Shown: positions 14,747 to 15,919 of the stretch, in pieces
Numbering within the stretch: position 1 is the stretch's first letter
Layout of the letters: every line of letters begins with the position of its first letter
Assembly: GCA_943329595.2 (NCBI GenBank)
Contig: CALQEM020000058.1
Location: 1 to 15,919, forward strand
From: CAIYMF01 sp943329595
GTDB lineage: Bacteria; Actinomycetota; Actinomycetes; S36-B12; CAIYMF01
Direction of reading: 5' to 3'
Length of the DNA stretch: 15,919 nt
Program-made: the position numbers and the translations under genes
Notes under the pieces: model-generated
Told to the model about the DNA's origin: nothing
What the model saw: the letters and a program-made list of their open reading frames with translations, nothing else
Databases searched by the model: none

Positions 14747-15919
14747 GTGCCAACGAAGTCACCATCGAGCCTCGCCCGCCGCACCACCTCGATCGCTGCA
14801 GCTCTCGCGATCGCGGCCGCCACGCTGGTGGCGGGGTCTGCGCCCGCACAGGCCGACACTGCTCTTCCGCAGACCTTCAACTACGTCGACGACTTCAACG
14901 GCACCGTGAACGACTGGTACCACGACTACCAAGCGTATTCAGACGACGTCAGCACATTGGCTGCACAAGGCGATGGCAAAGTGGTGGTGGGATGGCTTTT
15001 CCCCAACTATGAAGCATCGTCGTTGACGCGCGTTAACGAGGACGGTTCACGTGATACCGACTTCAACACCAATGTCGAAAATGCGGGCTTCACCGGATCA
15101 AGTTCCGTCAAGGCCATCGTGATTCAAGAGGACGACAAGATCGTGTTCGCATTCGGCAACGCTGGAGTGCGTCGTGTGCTCGCTGATGGCACCGCCGACA
15201 CCGCGTTCAATACCAATGCCGCTGCTCCGGCCACTGACGCCATGACCGGCAGCGTCTCTTCCATTGCCGTGCAAAGTGACGGAAAGATTGTGCTTGCCGG
15301 ACAGATCTCCAACAACTACCCCTCTGTCAACAATCGCGAAGGGCTAGCGCGCCTTAACGCCGACGGCACCCTCGACACCACCTTTGATCCGCCACACAGT
15401 TTTGAGCAAAATGAAATTGCCGTACAGTCCGATGGCGCTGTGGTGACGAGTTTCGGAAGCAATGGCGTTCGTCGGCTCACCTCCACCGGCGCTGTCGACA
15501 CCACCTTCGGAACGAGCGGCTCGGTGGCACTCGGGTATGTCTACAGACTCGCGGTGCAATCTGACCAGAAGATCCTCGCCCTGCTGGGAACCAGCACTGT
15601 CACACGACTGCTCAGTGACGGCAGCACCGATCCCGACTTCACTTTCGACCCCTCAGTGTCGGCGAGTGAATACGCGCTCATCGTGCAATCAGATGGAAAA
15701 ATCGTGTTCCCCTCCTTTAATAACGGCCGATTGATCCGGCTGAACACCGATGGCAGCCAGGACACCGCATTCACGGCTAACCTCGGCACCGGGTTTGGTT
15801 CGTCCGTGTATGCCGTCACCGAACTACCCGACACTCGGCTCGTTGTCGGTGGCTCATTCGGAACTCTCAACGGTCAATTGGTTCGTAAGATTGCTCGCAT
15901 TCCACTCGCCACGTACACC
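14747..15919 (+). CDS. Exported delta-60 repeat beta-propeller protein, 5' part (cut by window edge)
   Basis: The 391 codons present begin with a classic signal peptide: basic n-region, AAALAIAAATLVAG core and probable cleavage after SAPAQA (about residue 39). The rest is at least six copies of a 50-60 residue unit of the form AVQSDGKIV-x-x-G ... RL-x-x-DG-x-x-DT-x-F, plus the start of a seventh ending KIARIPLATYT. This is the delta-60 repeat, which builds beta-propeller-like domains in bacterial surface proteins. The function is unknown; exposure on or secretion from the cell surface is likely. GTG 14747 is chosen because GGGAG (14736-14740) lies 6 bases upstream and the signal peptide starts correctly there. 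The codons look less GC-biased than in the upstream core genes. Any C-terminal anchor lies beyond the window. Confidence 0.9.
   Translation, partial: MPTKSPSSLARRTTSIAAALAIAAATLVAGSAPAQADTALPQTFNYVDDFNGTVNDWYHDYQAYSDDVSTLAAQGDGKVVVGWLFPNYEASSLTRVNEDGSRDTDFNTNVENAGFTGSSSVKAIVIQEDDKIVFAFGNAGVRRVLADGTADTAFNTNAAAPATDAMTGSVSSIAVQSDGKIVLAGQISNNYPSVNNREGLARLNADGTLDTTFDPPHSFEQNEIAVQSDGAVVTSFGSNGVRRLTSTGAVDTTFGTSGSVALGYVYRLAVQSDQKILALLGTSTVTRLLSDGSTDPDFTFDPSVSASEYALIVQSDGKIVFPSFNNGRLIRLNTDGSQDTAFTANLGTGFGSSVYAVTELPDTRLVVGGSFGTLNGQLVRKIARIPLATYT

Overview
The window comes from a high-GC Gram-positive bacterium, almost certainly an actinobacterium. The base composition is GC-rich with GC-biased third codon positions, many genes start with GTG, and the first gene matches actinobacterial dCTP deaminases closely. 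A 611-residue acyl-CoA dehydrogenase has the length and catalytic Glu447 position that I recall for mycobacterial FadE5, and the enolase-superfamily protein resembles the Amycolatopsis N-acylamino acid racemase / MenC. A family such as Microbacteriaceae would fit, but nothing here proves the genus.

Layout, left to right. (1) The 5' part of dcd on the minus strand, cut by the window edge (1-355), is divergent from a 672-residue polytopic membrane protein of GT-C / DUF6541 type (445-2463). (2) A menC-like OSBS/NSAR enzyme (2618-3727) converges on a 12-TM permease-like protein (3724-5031, minus); the two stop codons interlock in one CTAG. (3) A tRNA-Gly(CCC) gene with encoded CCA (5132-5205) borders a region that looks accessory and less GC-rich. 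It has 300 bp of palindrome-rich non-coding DNA, an exported arylsulfate sulfotransferase (5506-6993, minus), a 302-bp divergent spacer, and a secreted right-handed beta-helix repeat protein (7296-8648). Two nearly identical 56-bp hairpin elements (7019-7074 and 8701-8756, same orientation) bracket the beta-helix gene. (4) A minus-strand operon encodes a 4-TM protein (10292-10801) and a multidomain GNAT-family protein (8810-10288). It shares an 84-bp divergent promoter region with a FadE5-type acyl-CoA dehydrogenase (10886-12721); that region carries two copies of a GTTAC-N6-GTAAC-like operator. (5) A cyclic-nucleotide-binding-domain / thioredoxin-like / thioredoxin-reductase-like flavoprotein lacking the redox CxxC pair (12856-14631) is followed by a hairpin. 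(6) An exported protein of delta-60 beta-propeller repeats begins at 14747 and runs off the right edge.

Metabolically the window mixes housekeeping functions (pyrimidine nucleotide supply, a tRNA, probably menaquinone or N-acylamino-acid metabolism, fatty-acid beta-oxidation) with cell-surface functions (sulfotransferase, beta-helix protein, beta-propeller protein, GT-C-like membrane protein). The most unusual structure is the duplicated hairpin bracketing the beta-helix cassette next to the tRNA. No integrase, transposase, CRISPR array or phage gene was seen.
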